A stretch of 64,000 nt of DNA from Oxalobacteraceae bacterium (GTDB taxonomy: Bacteria; Pseudomonadota; Gammaproteobacteria; Burkholderiales; Burkholderiaceae_D): NCBI GenBank assembly GCA_027490725.1, contig JAIXXN010000057.1, positions 1-64,000 of the forward strand. Reading direction: 5' to 3'. The notes beneath the pieces are model-generated. The model saw only the letters and a list, made by a program, of their open reading frames with translations. It ran no database searches and was not told the origin of the DNA. Positions 7,296 to 17,216 of this stretch are shown here, one piece after another; positions within the stretch are counted from its first letter, which is position 1, and each line of letters begins with the position of its first letter. The position numbers and the translations under genes were made by a program.

Positions 7296-10200
7296 ATGGA
7301 TTGGCAGTTCTGGATAGATCGTGGCGGTACCTTTACCGACATCGTGGCGAAGACGCCCGATGACCGTTTGCGTACTCTGAAACTATTGTCCGAGAACCCG
7401 GAACACTATGCGGATGCGGCGGTGGCCGGGATCCGTCAGCTGATGGGCGTGGCGGCGGGGGCTGCGGTGCCGGTCGGGCAGATCGGCGCGGTCAAAATGG
7501 GTACCACCGTGGCGACCAATGCGCTGCTCGAGCGTAAAGGCGAACCTACTGCACTGGCGATTACCCGCGGTTTCGGCGACGCCCTTCGGATCGCCTATCA
7601 GAACCGGCCGCGCCTGTTCGATCGGCAGATTGTGCTGCCCGAACTACTGTATCAGCACGTGATCGAGATCGATGAGCGGATCGGCGCGCATGGCGAGGTG
7701 GTGCTGCCACTGGATGCGCTGCAGGCCCGTGCCGGTCTGCAGGCGGCTTACGATCAGGGCTTGCGGTCGCTGGCGATTATCTTCATGCACGGCTATCGCT
7801 ATACCGACCATGAAGCGCAGGTCGCGGCGCTGGCCGCTGCAATCGGCTTTACCCAGATATCGGTCTCGCATCAGGTCAGTCCGATGATGAAACTGGTCGC
7901 GCGCGGCGACACCACGGTGGTGGATGCCTATCTGTCGCCGATTTTGCGGCGCTACGTCGATCTGGTGGCCACCCAGTTACCCGGCGTGAATCTGCAGTTC
8001 ATGCAGTCGAATGGTGGTCTGACGGACGCCCGTTCCTTCCAGGGCAAGGACAGTATTCTGAGTGGTCCCGCAGGCGGCATCGTCGGCATGGTGCGTGCCA
8101 GCCAGCTGGCTGGCTTCGATAAGGTGATCGGCTTCGATATGGGCGGCACCTCGACCGACGTGTCGCATTTCTCCGGCGAGTTCGAGCGGGTGTTCGAAAC
8201 CCAGGTGGCGGGCGTGCGCATGCGTGCACCGATGATGAGCATCCACACCGTCGCCGCCGGCGGCGGTTCGATTCTGCACTTCGACGGCAGCCGTTACCGG
8301 GTCGGTCCGGATAGTGCTGGCGCCAATCCGGGACCGGCAAGCTACCGCCGGGGCGGCCCGCTAGCCGTGACCGACTGTAACGTCATGCTGGGGAAAATTC
8401 AGGCGCGTCACTTCCCGCATCTGTTCGGTGCCGACGGTAAGCAGTCGCTCGACAGGGATGCCGTGCGCGCCAAATTTGCGGCCCTGGCAGCAGAAATCAG
8501 CATTGCCACCGGCCAAACGCGCAGCGCCGAACAGGTGGCTCAGGGCTTCCTCGATATTGCGGTAGGCAATATGGCCAACGCCATCAAGCAGATTTCCGTG
8601 CAGCGCGGTCACGATGTGACGGAATACACGCTCACCAGTTTCGGCGGTGCAGGCGGCCAGCATGCCTGTCTGGTGGCGGATGCGCTGGGCATGAAGACGG
8701 TTTTCGTACATGGACTGGCCGGGGTGATGTCGGCTTACGGCATGGGGCTGGCCGATCAGAGCGTGATGCGCGAAGCGGCAGTGGAAGTGCGCCTCAGCGA
8801 TGCGGCGCTGGTGCAGGTCGATCAGCGCTTGAATCAGCTCGCCGCGCAGGCCAGTAGCGCCTTGCAGCAGCAGGGTGTGGCGCCTGAGCGGATTACGCAG
8901 ATCCGGCGCGTGCACCTGCGTTACGAAGGTACTGACAGTGCGCTGATCGTCTTGTTTGATACGCCGGACAGCATGCAGGCACAGTTCGAAGCGGCCTATC
9001 GCAAGCGCTATTCCTTCCTGATGCCGGCCCGCTCCCTGATGGTGGAAGCGGTCTCCGTGGAGGCCATCGGCAAGTCGGATGCGCCGGCCGAAAGCGTTGA
9101 AGCGGCGCCGCGCCGTGTCTCGGGGCTAGTGCCGCAGGCGGTGGTGCCGATGTATTCCGGCGGCGCCTGGCATCAGACCAATCTGTTCCAGCGCGAGCAC
9201 ACCCGGATCGGCGATGTGATCAGAGGCCCGGCGATTATCGCCGAACAGAACTCCACCACCATCGTCGAAGCAGGCTGGCAAGCCGAGGTGACGCCACATG
9301 ATCATCTGGTGTTGCGCCGCGTGACTGCCTTGCCGGAACGACGCGCGATTGGCACCAGTGCCGACCCGGTAATGCTGGAGATCTTCAATAATCTATTCAT
9401 GTCGATTGCCGAGCAAATGGGGCTGCGCTTGCAGAACACCGCCTACTCGGTGAATATCAAGGAGCGGCTCGACTTCAGTTGCGCGATTTTCGATGCCGAC
9501 GGCAATCTGATTGCGAATGCGCCGCACATGCCGGTGCATCTGGGCTCGATGGGCGAGAGTATCAAGACGGTGATGCGCGAAAACGCCGGCACAATGCGGG
9601 CCGGCGATGTCTATATGCTCAATGATCCCTATAACGGCGGCACCCACCTGCCGGATGTGACGGTGATTACGCCCGTATTCGACGCCGCAGGTACGCGCCT
9701 GCTGTTCTACGTCGGCTCGCGCGGCCATCATGCCGATATCGGTGGTACCACGCCCGGTTCGATGCCGCCCGATTCGCGCGTCATCGAAGAAGAGGGCGTG
9801 CTGATTAATAACTTCAAACTGGTGGATGGCGATGCGGGTGGCGCAGGCGCTGGTCTGCGCGAAGCAGCCACGCGCGCCTTGCTGACGTCAGCGCGTTATC
9901 CGGCCCGCAATCCCGACCAGAATATGGCCGATTTGCGCGCGCAGATTGCAGCGAACCAGAAAGGCGTCGAAGAGTTGCACCGGATGGTGGCGCACTTCGG
10001 TCTCGAGGTGGTGCAGGCGTATATGGGGCATGTGCAGGATAACGCCGAAGAAGCGGTGCGGCGCGTGATCAGTGCCCTGCAGGACGGCAGCTTTACGCTC
10101 GATCTTGATAACGGCGCGAAGATACAGGTGGCGATCCGGGTGAATCAGGCCGAACGCAGTGCCCAGATCGACTTTAGCGGCACTTCGGCCCAACTGGAGA

Positions 10201-10910
10201 ATAACTTCAATGCACCGTCGGCGGTCTGCATGGCGGCAGTGCTGTACGTGTTCCGCACGCTGGTCAATGACGAGATCCCGCTCAATGCCGGCTGTCTGAA
10301 GCCGCTGGAAGTGCTGATTCCGCCCGGTTCGATGCTGAATCCGCGCTATCCGGCCTCGGTGGTGTCGGGCAATGTGGAAACCTCGACCTGCATTACCAAT
10401 GCCTTGTATGGCGCACTGGGCGTGATGGCTGCGGCACAGGGCACCATGAACAACTTCACGTTTGGTAACGCGCGCTACCAGTATTACGAGACCATCAGCG
10501 GCGGCTCTGGTGCCGGTTCGGGTTTTGATGGGTGCAGTGTGGTGCAGACGAATATGACCAACTCGCGCCTGACCGACCCCGAAATTCTCGAGTTCCGTTT
10601 CCCGGTGCGACTGGAGAGCTATACGATACGGCACGGTAGTGGTGGTGCAGGGCGCTGGCACGGTGGTGATGGCGGCGTGCGCAGCGTGCGCTTCCTGGAG
10701 CCGATGACGGCTGCCATTCTGTCGAATAACCGTGTGCATGCGCCGTTCGGCATGGCCGGCGGGCAGCCCGGCGCCTGCGGACGCAACACGGTGGTACGGG
10801 CTGATGGCAGCGTTCAGACGCTGCCACATATTGGCAAGGCCGAGATGCAGCCCGGTGACCTGTTCGTGATCGAAACGCCGGGTGGCGGCGGTTACGGCGT
10901 CGCCGAGTAG
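7296..10910 (+). CDS. Fused 5-oxoprolinase / hydantoinase A+B family enzyme
   Basis: A 1204-residue single-chain HyuA-HyuB fusion like eukaryotic 5-oxoprolinase, which uses ATP to open 5-oxoproline to glutamate. The HyuA part (about 1-690) starts with the actin-like phosphate loop DRGGTFTDIV and contains GFDMGGTSTDVS and SFGGAGGQHA. The HyuB part (about 700-1200) contains DFSCAIFDADGNLIANAPHM, MLNDPYNGGTHLPDV and C-terminal ETPGGGGYG. The ATG at 7296 has GAGG five bases upstream and gives the conserved N-terminus; an ATG-like start 36 bases earlier lies in the tandem repeat. Substrate could be oxoproline, a hydantoin or another cyclic amide. Confidence 0.9.
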   Translation: MDWQFWIDRGGTFTDIVAKTPDDRLRTLKLLSENPEHYADAAVAGIRQLMGVAAGAAVPVGQIGAVKMGTTVATNALLERKGEPTALAITRGFGDALRIAYQNRPRLFDRQIVLPELLYQHVIEIDERIGAHGEVVLPLDALQARAGLQAAYDQGLRSLAIIFMHGYRYTDHEAQVAALAAAIGFTQISVSHQVSPMMKLVARGDTTVVDAYLSPILRRYVDLVATQLPGVNLQFMQSNGGLTDARSFQGKDSILSGPAGGIVGMVRASQLAGFDKVIGFDMGGTSTDVSHFSGEFERVFETQVAGVRMRAPMMSIHTVAAGGGSILHFDGSRYRVGPDSAGANPGPASYRRGGPLAVTDCNVMLGKIQARHFPHLFGADGKQSLDRDAVRAKFAALAAEISIATGQTRSAEQVAQGFLDIAVGNMANAIKQISVQRGHDVTEYTLTSFGGAGGQHACLVADALGMKTVFVHGLAGVMSAYGMGLADQSVMREAAVEVRLSDAALVQVDQRLNQLAAQASSALQQQGVAPERITQIRRVHLRYEGTDSALIVLFDTPDSMQAQFEAAYRKRYSFLMPARSLMVEAVSVEAIGKSDAPAESVEAAPRRVSGLVPQAVVPMYSGGAWHQTNLFQREHTRIGDVIRGPAIIAEQNSTTIVEAGWQAEVTPHDHLVLRRVTALPERRAIGTSADPVMLEIFNNLFMSIAEQMGLRLQNTAYSVNIKERLDFSCAIFDADGNLIANAPHMPVHLGSMGESIKTVMRENAGTMRAGDVYMLNDPYNGGTHLPDVTVITPVFDAAGTRLLFYVGSRGHHADIGGTTPGSMPPDSRVIEEEGVLINNFKLVDGDAGGAGAGLREAATRALLTSARYPARNPDQNMADLRAQIAANQKGVEELHRMVAHFGLEVVQAYMGHVQDNAEEAVRRVISALQDGSFTLDLDNGAKIQVAIRVNQAERSAQIDFSGTSAQLENNFNAPSAVCMAAVLYVFRTLVNDEIPLNAGCLKPLEVLIPPGSMLNPRYPASVVSGNVETSTCITNALYGALGVMAAAQGTMNNFTFGNARYQYYETISGGSGAGSGFDGCSVVQTNMTNSRLTDPEILEFRFPVRLESYTIRHGSGGAGRWHGGDGGVRSVRFLEPMTAAILSNNRVHAPFGMAGGQPGACGRNTVVRADGSVQTLPHIGKAEMQPGDLFVIETPGGGGYGVAE

Positions 10911-11006
10911 ACCGGCGTGGCGCGAGATCTAGCACCATCCGGTACCGTCAGGTGCGCCGGATGATACTTGTTGCCGCGCTGTTGAGGACCCCGCGAGAGC
11001 AGGGTA

Positions 11007-11034
11007 CAGTCGTGGCTCTTATCAACCACGACTG
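11007..11034 (+). promoter_or_regulatory. 9-bp perfect stem-loop directly before the small ORF's ribosome-binding site
   Basis: CAGTCGTGG (11007..11015) pairs with CCACGACTG (11026..11034) across a 10-base loop. GGAGG at 11036..11040 follows immediately. The structure could modulate translation of the 46-residue ORF at 11049; no T run follows, so it is not a terminator. Confidence 0.5.
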
Positions 11035-11048
11035 CGGAGGATACCGTG

Positions 11049-11189
11049 ATGGGACTCACCAGAATATTGCGCGCCAGTGCCCGGGCTCACCCGGCCATCC
11101 AGTCGGCGGCACTGCTATGCGCTCTGTACTTTATCTCGTGGCACCTGATCGCCTACTGGTCGAACGTCCCCGGCTCGCTGATGCTGTGA
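11049..11189 (+). CDS. Small single-span membrane protein, unknown (46 aa)
   Basis: A short ORF with an excellent ribosome-binding site (GGAGG, 8-base spacing). It encodes a basic N-terminus (MGLTRILRASARAHP), one hydrophobic helix (SAALLCALYFISWHLIAYW) and a short tail. It is on the strand opposite to, and overlaps by 75 bases, the 3' end of the response-regulator gene (11115..12830). The strong RBS and typical inside-positive topology argue for a real gene; no family is recognised. Confidence 0.5.
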   Translation: MGLTRILRASARAHPAIQSAALLCALYFISWHLIAYWSNVPGSLML

Positions 11190-12830
11190 GTCGGTGATGG
11201 TGGCGATACCGTATTTGCGCTGGGTGTGCGCAAACTGGGCCTCCAGTTGCGCCAGCGCGGCATGACCGGCATCTAGCGAGCGCATCCGCGCAATCAGATT
11301 TGCGCAGTGTTTGCCTAACTGGGCTTCCCAGCCCAGGTCGTCCAGCTGTTTCAGAATCGCCGAGGTTGCTGCCAGCGCCAGCGACATATTGGCCGGTGCC
11401 TTGCGCAGGCCGGCATTGAGGGTGTCGACGGCGGCGCGCAGATCGCCCTGACTGCGCTGCTCGGACGCATGTACCAGCAATTCTTCGACCTGGTGTTTGA
11501 TTTCCTTGCTCATGCCTTCGGCCAGATCGTGACGACCGGCCTGTTCGAAGACCTGTACTGCCTGATCCATCGAGACACCGCTGTCGGTGTCGTTCATCAG
11601 ATTGATCATCAACTCGGAGGCCTGGGCATCGAGCCGGGCATTCAGGCAACTATGCACCACGCCCACTTTGAGCTGGGTCGACAGGCCACGACTGACGGCG
11701 ATGGCGCTCACCGCATTACCGAATTCGGTGGCTGCACCGCTACGGTTACCCGTCATCTCGTGCATCAAGCCGGTGGCGATGGCACGGCAGGCATCGACAT
11801 TGGCGCCGCTACGCATGGAGCGTTCCATATCGCGAATCACGCCGCTGATCTGGCTGGCATCGCCTTTCTGGACCAGTGTCTTGACCAGTTTGACATGGTC
11901 TTCCGGATCACGGAATTCCGAATATTTAGCCTTGGCCACTACCTGCTTGTAGGCTTTTTCGGCGGCGGCGACATCGCCCGTTTCCAGCGCCACGTCGCCC
12001 AGGTGGCGCAAACGTCCAACCAGATTAGGCGAGATCGCGACGGCATCTTCGAGGATCTTCTTGGCCGTTTCCTGTTCGCCGAGTGCCTGATGGGTGCGCG
12101 CCAGCAAATCGTAGGCACTCATGAATTTGGGGTGTTGCGACAGCAGGCTGTCGAGGGTATTGCGGGCTTCTTCGTATTTTTCCTGAGCGAACTGGCAGCG
12201 CGCCACGCCCATCAACGCCCAGGCGATCGCGCGGTTGATGACGATCACCTGATACACCAGCTCGGCCTCGGCGTATTCTTCCTGCCCCATTAGCAACTCG
12301 GCCCGCAAACGGGCAAAATCGACGGCATACTGGGGATTGGCGGCTTCGCGCAAGCGGCATTCTTCGATGGCCTTGACGGGATTGCCTGCTTCCGCGTACT
12401 GGTGCACTGGCAGGAATATGCTGCGCCGGGTAATTGCGCGCCGCATGCGTTGCTGCAGCATGTCGACCGTAAACGGCTTCAGCACGTAATCGGTGGGAGT
12501 GAGTTCGGCAGCGCCGATGACTTTGCTATACACGCCTTCCGAAGTGAGCATGATAAAAATGCTTGAGGGTGGCAGCAATTTATGGGCGCGCAAGTCTTCC
12601 AGCAGCTGCTGGCCGTCCTGGCCATTCTGTTCGCCACTGCCATTGCCGAGGTCGTACTCGCAGAGCACGATATCGAACGGTTTCTTCGCCAGTTGCCGGA
12701 TCGCCGTCCCGGAACTGACGGCGTAATCGATCTTGGTGATGCCGGCCTGGGCGAGCATATTGTGCAGGTTGCCGCGCATACCCGGATTCGGGTCGACGAT
12801 CAACACGGACAAGTCACTATTTTCGGCCAT
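11115..12830 (-). CDS. Response-regulator receiver domain fused to TPR repeats; Glu at the phospho-acceptor site
   Basis: A 571-residue protein: receiver domain at about 1-135, then a long helical TPR array (about 150-530). In the receiver the residue expected to be the phosphorylated Asp is Glu58 (IVLCEYDLG), the first acidic position is Asp13 with Pro after it, and Thr96 (MLTSEG) and Lys118 (VLKPF) are kept. Glu at this site usually mimics or blocks phosphorylation. The TPR part suggests a protein-interaction scaffold; no output DNA-binding domain is present. The last ~25 residues are read through the antisense small ORF. Partner kinase is not visible. D60 is the only alternative acceptor. 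Confidence 0.85.
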   Translation of the reverse strand: MAENSDLSVLIVDPNPGMRGNLHNMLAQAGITKIDYAVSSGTAIRQLAKKPFDIVLCEYDLGNGSGEQNGQDGQQLLEDLRAHKLLPPSSIFIMLTSEGVYSKVIGAAELTPTDYVLKPFTVDMLQQRMRRAITRRSIFLPVHQYAEAGNPVKAIEECRLREAANPQYAVDFARLRAELLMGQEEYAEAELVYQVIVINRAIAWALMGVARCQFAQEKYEEARNTLDSLLSQHPKFMSAYDLLARTHQALGEQETAKKILEDAVAISPNLVGRLRHLGDVALETGDVAAAEKAYKQVVAKAKYSEFRDPEDHVKLVKTLVQKGDASQISGVIRDMERSMRSGANVDACRAIATGLMHEMTGNRSGAATEFGNAVSAIAVSRGLSTQLKVGVVHSCLNARLDAQASELMINLMNDTDSGVSMDQAVQVFEQAGRHDLAEGMSKEIKHQVEELLVHASEQRSQGDLRAAVDTLNAGLRKAPANMSLALAATSAILKQLDDLGWEAQLGKHCANLIARMRSLDAGHAALAQLEAQFAHTQRKYGIATITDSQHQRAGDVRPVGDQVPRDKVQSA

Positions 12831-13005
12831 CTTAGAAGTCTAAGTTAAAGTTGAATCTAGCATACTCCAAGGCAACGTCGATTGTTACCAAAACCGCCCG
12901 AAAGGGCTTTTTTTGGTCGTTTTTTGTCCCCTAATGGCGTAGAAATGTTGCTTTAAGAGCAGTTTTTGCGTGCAATTGGCGCTGTATAGAGCGCGTGGTA
13001 AAGGG

Positions 13006-13011
13006 TATAAT
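13006..13011 (+). promoter_or_regulatory. -10 box (TATAAT) upstream of purL
   Basis: A consensus TATAAT lies about 100 bases before the purL start, preceded by GGG. No good -35 hexamer is present at 16-18 bases; TTGGCG is 24 bases upstream. The long leader (about 90 bases) might carry regulation, but no PurR palindrome was recognised. Confidence 0.4.
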
Positions 13012-13109
13012 GCGCGCAAAGGAATTCTGCAATTCACGTAGCAAGACATGTATCCCATGCTCCATACCCCTTTAATCCGCAGCCACGCTGCATCAACCAT
13101 CTTCCAAAC

Positions 13110-16100
13110 ATGTTGATTCTGCCGGGCTCCAACGCCCTGTCCGCCTTCCGTAGCCAACGCCTGTTGTCCCAACTGCAAGCTGTGCTGCCCGCCATTGCCG
13201 CCGTTCAGGCGCGCTTCGTTCACTTTATCGATGCCTCCGCGCCGCTTTCCGATGACGATAGCAGCCGTCTGGGCGCGCTGCTGACCTACGGTGAACCGGC
13301 GCATGCCGAGAACACTGACGGTGCCGTCGAAGAGTTCTTCGTGATTCCCCGTCTGGGCACCATTTCGCCGTGGGCTTCCAAAGCCACCGACATCGTGCAC
13401 AACTGCGGTATGGCACACGTGAAACGGGTCGAGCGCGGCATCGCCTATCGCATCAACCTGAAAACCGGCATTCTCGGCAGCAGCATTGGTGCCACCAAGC
13501 ACCTGAGCGCCGAGCAGACGGACGCCGTGGTGGCCTTGCTGCACGACCGCATGACGGAATCGGTGCTGCGCCACCCGGATCAGGCCGCTGGCCTGTTCCG
13601 CACGCTGGAAGCGCGTCCGCTGGAAACCGTGGATGTGATCGGTGCCGGTAAAGTTGCGCTGGAAAAAGCCAATACCGATCTGGGTCTGGCCATGTCGGAC
13701 GACGAGATCGATTACCTCGATGCTGCCTTCAGCAAGGCTGGCCGGAATCCGACCGACGTCGAACTGATGATGTTCGCGCAGGCCAATAGCGAGCACTGCC
13801 GCCACAAGATCTTTAACGCCGACTGGACCATCGACGGTGTCGCCCAGCCGAAATCGCTGTTCGGCATGATCAAGAATACCCACGAGCTGCAGCCAAAAGG
13901 CACCATCGTTGCCTATAGCGATAACTCGTCGATCATGGAAGGCGCCTCCGTGATGCGCTTCTTCCCGCAAGGCAGTGCGCAGCAGTACGCACCGCTGACC
14001 GAACTGACCCACACGCTGATGAAAGTGGAAACCCACAATCACCCGACGGCCATTTCGCCATTCCCGGGCGCCTCGACGGGCGCGGGCGGCGAGATCCGCG
14101 ACGAAGGTGCGACTGGCCGCGGCGCCAAGCCGAAAGCCGGCCTGTGCGGCTTCACCGTGTCCAATCTGATGCTGCCCGGTGCCGTGCAGGCCTGGGAAAA
14201 CGCTGCCAGCGTGACTGGCCCGGTCAGCGACTATCGCGACAGTGGCAAAGCCTATGGCAAGCCAGACCGCATCGCTTCGGCGCTGCAGATCATGATCGAA
14301 GGCCCACTGGGTGGCGCTGCATTCAGCAATGAATTCGGGCGTCCGGTACTGGGTGGTTATTTCCGTACCTACGAACAGAATATCGGCAAGCAGTTTGCCG
14401 GCGCGCAGGACACCGTGATCGGCTATCACAAGCCGATCATGATTGCCGGTGGTATCGGCAATATCTCGGGTCAGCACACCCACAAGAACGACATTCCGGT
14501 TGGCAGCCTGCTGGTGCAACTGGGTGGTCCGGGTATGCGCATCGGCATGGGCGGCTCGGCCGCGTCGTCGATGGCCACCGGTACCAATACGGCCGATTTG
14601 GACTTCGACTCGGTACAGCGCGGTAATCCTGAAATGGAACGTCGTGCCCAGGAAGTCATCAACGGTTGCTGGCAGCTGGGCGCCGACAATCCGATCATCT
14701 CGATCCACGATGTGGGTGCCGGTGGTCTGTCGAATGCCTTCCCGGAAATCACCAACGACGCCAAGCGCGGCGCGATTTTCGATCTGCGTAAAGTACCGCT
14801 GGAAGAAAGCGGCATGGCACCGAAAGAAATCTGGTCCAACGAATCGCAGGAACGCTATGTGCTGGCGATTGCGCCGGAAAGTCTGGAACTGTTCAAGGCA
14901 CTGTGCGAACGCGAGCGCTGCCTGTTCGCCGTGGTCGGTACCGCCACCGAAGAACGCCAGCTGAAACTGATCGATCCGGAACTGGGCAATTCGCCAGTCG
15001 ATATGCCGATGGACGTACTGCTGGGCAAACCGCCAAAAATGCAGCGCGATGTACACCATGTGCAGAATGATTTCCCGGCCATCGACCTGACCGGCATGGA
15101 TCTGGAAGAAGTTGCGAAACGCGTGCTGCTGCTGCCTACCGTGGGCGACAAGTCCTTCCTGATCACCATCGGTGACCGTAGCGTGGGCGGTATGTCGGTG
15201 CGTGACCAGATGGTCGGTCCGTGGCAGGTGCCGGTGGCTGATTGCGCCGTCACCACCATGAGCTTTGAAGGCTATCTGGGCGAAGCGATGGCGATGGGCG
15301 AGCGCACGCCGCTGGCCGTGATCGACGCTGCTGCCTCGGGCCGTATGGCGGTTGCGGAAGCGGTCACCAATATCGCTGCCGCGCCCATCAAGGATATCTC
15401 CGACATCAAACTGTCGGCGAACTGGATGGCTGCTTGCGGCCAGCCGGGTCAGGATGCGGCGCTGTACGACACCGTCAAGGCAGTCGGTATGGAACTGTGC
15501 CCGGCACTAGGCATCTCGATTCCGGTCGGTAAAGATTCGCTGTCGATGCGCACCACCTGGAAAGATGAAGGCGAAAGCAAGGCGGTGACCTCGCCAGTGT
15601 CGCTGATCGTTTCCTCGTTCGCACCGGTGTACGACGTACGTAAAGTACTGACCCCGCAGATCCGTACCGATCTGGGCGACACCGCGATCATTCTGATCGA
15701 TCTGGGCCGTGGCAAAAACCGTCTGGGTGCCTCGGCGCTGTCGCTGGTCATGGGCCAGCTGGGTAATGAAGTGCCGGACGTGGATAGCGCGGAAGACCTG
15801 AAAGGTTTCTTCGCCGCCATCCAGCAACTCAACCAGGAAGGCAAGCTGCTGGCCTACCACGACCGTTCGGACGGTGGTCTGTATGGCACGCTGACGGAAA
15901 TGGCGTTTGCCGGCCGTGCTGGTCTGTCGATCAACCTCGACATCCTGACGCTGGAGCAGGGGCATGGCGCCGATCAGGGCGATGCCAAGAACTGGGCTGG
16001 CCAGATCGCCGAGCGCCGCAATGAGCAAACGCTGCGCGCGCTGTTCGCGGAAGAGCTGGGCGCCGTGATCCAGGTGCGTGCCGAAGAGAAATCGCTGGTG

Positions 16101-17159
16101 ATGGACGTGCTGCGCAGCTACAACCTGGGCGCCTGCAGCCACATCATCGGTAAGCCGAACGACCGTGGCGTGATCGAATTCAGTCGCGACGCCAAGACCA
16201 TCTATGCACAGCCACGCTCTGCACTGCATCGCCTGTGGAGCGAAACCAGCTGGCGCATTGCCCGTCTGCGTGACAATCCTGCCTGCGCCGATGCCGAATA
16301 CGAGCGCCTGCTGGACGAAACCGATCCGGGCATGACGCCGCGTATCACTTTCGACCTGAGCGAGAATATCGCGGCACCGTTCCTCGCTACCGGCGTACGT
16401 CCACGGGTTGCCATCCTGCGTGAGCAGGGCGTCAACTCGCACATCGAGACCGCCTATGTAATGCACCAGGCTGGCTTCACCGCTGTCGACGTGCACATGA
16501 GCGACCTGATTGCTGGCCGCGTCAAACTCGACGACTTCCAGGGCATCATCGCCGTCGGCGGCTTCTCGTACGGCGACGTACTGGGCGCTGGTGAAGGCTG
16601 GGCCAAGACCATCCTGTTCAACAACGCACTGTCCGATCAGTTCGCGCGCTTCTTTGCCCGTAGTGACAGCTTCGGTCTGGGCGTCTGCAACGGTTGCCAG
16701 ATGATGAGCAATCTGAAGTCCATCATCCCGGGCGCGCATGCGTGGCCGAAATTCACCACCAATAAATCGGAGAAATTCGAGGCACGCTTCGCGATGGTGG
16801 AAGTACTGGATTCGCCGTCGATCTTCTTCAGCGGCATGGCCGGCACCCAGACCCCGATCGCGATCGCCCACGGCGAAGGTTATGCCGACTTCAGCCAGAC
16901 CGGCGATATCGCCCAGGCCGTCGCTGCGATGCGCTTCGTCGACAACCGTGGCGCCGCGACCGAAGCCTATCCGTACAATCCGAACGGTTCGCCGCAGGGT
17001 CTGACCTCGGTGACGACCGCCGATGGCCGCTTCACGGTGATGATGCCGCACGCCGAGCGCGTGTTCCGTACGGTGCAGCAGTCGTGGCATCCGGATGCCT
17101 GGGCTGAAGATTCGCCGTGGATGCGCATGTTCCGCAACGCCCGCAAGTTCGTCGGCTAA
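13110..17159 (+). CDS. purL: Phosphoribosylformylglycinamidine synthase (FGAM synthetase), large type
   Basis: A 1349-residue single-chain PurL that converts FGAR, glutamine and ATP to FGAM in step 4 of de novo purine synthesis. In order: N-terminal PurS-like domain, linker, two AIR-synthase-related halves (motifs KVETHNHPTAISPFPGASTG, RDEGATGRGAKPKAG, HDVGAGGLSNAFPE, GKDSLSMRT, DRSDGGL) and a C-terminal class I glutamine amidotransferase. There the nucleophile Cys is in GVCNGCQMM and the partner residues are in IAHGEGYADF. Length matches E. coli PurL (about 1295). The conserved N-terminus MLILPGSNALSAFR fixes the start. A strong terminator follows. Confidence 0.97.
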   Translation: MLILPGSNALSAFRSQRLLSQLQAVLPAIAAVQARFVHFIDASAPLSDDDSSRLGALLTYGEPAHAENTDGAVEEFFVIPRLGTISPWASKATDIVHNCGMAHVKRVERGIAYRINLKTGILGSSIGATKHLSAEQTDAVVALLHDRMTESVLRHPDQAAGLFRTLEARPLETVDVIGAGKVALEKANTDLGLAMSDDEIDYLDAAFSKAGRNPTDVELMMFAQANSEHCRHKIFNADWTIDGVAQPKSLFGMIKNTHELQPKGTIVAYSDNSSIMEGASVMRFFPQGSAQQYAPLTELTHTLMKVETHNHPTAISPFPGASTGAGGEIRDEGATGRGAKPKAGLCGFTVSNLMLPGAVQAWENAASVTGPVSDYRDSGKAYGKPDRIASALQIMIEGPLGGAAFSNEFGRPVLGGYFRTYEQNIGKQFAGAQDTVIGYHKPIMIAGGIGNISGQHTHKNDIPVGSLLVQLGGPGMRIGMGGSAASSMATGTNTADLDFDSVQRGNPEMERRAQEVINGCWQLGADNPIISIHDVGAGGLSNAFPEITNDAKRGAIFDLRKVPLEESGMAPKEIWSNESQERYVLAIAPESLELFKALCERERCLFAVVGTATEERQLKLIDPELGNSPVDMPMDVLLGKPPKMQRDVHHVQNDFPAIDLTGMDLEEVAKRVLLLPTVGDKSFLITIGDRSVGGMSVRDQMVGPWQVPVADCAVTTMSFEGYLGEAMAMGERTPLAVIDAAASGRMAVAEAVTNIAAAPIKDISDIKLSANWMAACGQPGQDAALYDTVKAVGMELCPALGISIPVGKDSLSMRTTWKDEGESKAVTSPVSLIVSSFAPVYDVRKVLTPQIRTDLGDTAIILIDLGRGKNRLGASALSLVMGQLGNEVPDVDSAEDLKGFFAAIQQLNQEGKLLAYHDRSDGGLYGTLTEMAFAGRAGLSINLDILTLEQGHGADQGDAKNWAGQIAERRNEQTLRALFAEELGAVIQVRAEEKSLVMDVLRSYNLGACSHIIGKPNDRGVIEFSRDAKTIYAQPRSALHRLWSETSWRIARLRDNPACADAEYERLLDETDPGMTPRITFDLSENIAAPFLATGVRPRVAILREQGVNSHIETAYVMHQAGFTAVDVHMSDLIAGRVKLDDFQGIIAVGGFSYGDVLGAGEGWAKTILFNNALSDQFARFFARSDSFGLGVCNGCQMMSNLKSIIPGAHAWPKFTTNKSEKFEARFAMVEVLDSPSIFFSGMAGTQTPIAIAHGEGYADFSQTGDIAQAVAAMRFVDNRGAATEAYPYNPNGSPQGLTSVTTADGRFTVMMPHAERVFRTVQQSWHPDAWAEDSPWMRMFRNARKFVG

Positions 17160-17179
17160 GCCGCGCGCAAGCAATCAGA

Positions 17180-17205
17180 AAGGCCGGTCACCCCGGCCTT
17201 TTTTT
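17180..17205 (+). terminator. Rho-independent terminator of purL
   Basis: AAGGCCGG (17180..17187) pairs with CCGGCCTT (17193..17200), followed by a run of seven T. Confidence 0.92.
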
Positions 17206-17216
17206 ATCGGGAAAGA

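Noticed and set aside
10936..10963. CATCCGG/CCGGATG inverted repeat after the oxoprolinase gene
   Set aside because: Loop of 14 bases and no T run; too weak for a terminator call.
12888..12916. GCCC-GAAA-GGGC hairpin with T7 upstream of purL
   Set aside because: Four-base core stem only, with no + gene just upstream; may be chance, so not called a terminator.
12885..15059. 724-aa minus frame over the start of purL
   Set aside because: Shadow of purL; it begins and ends inside purL and has no family motif.
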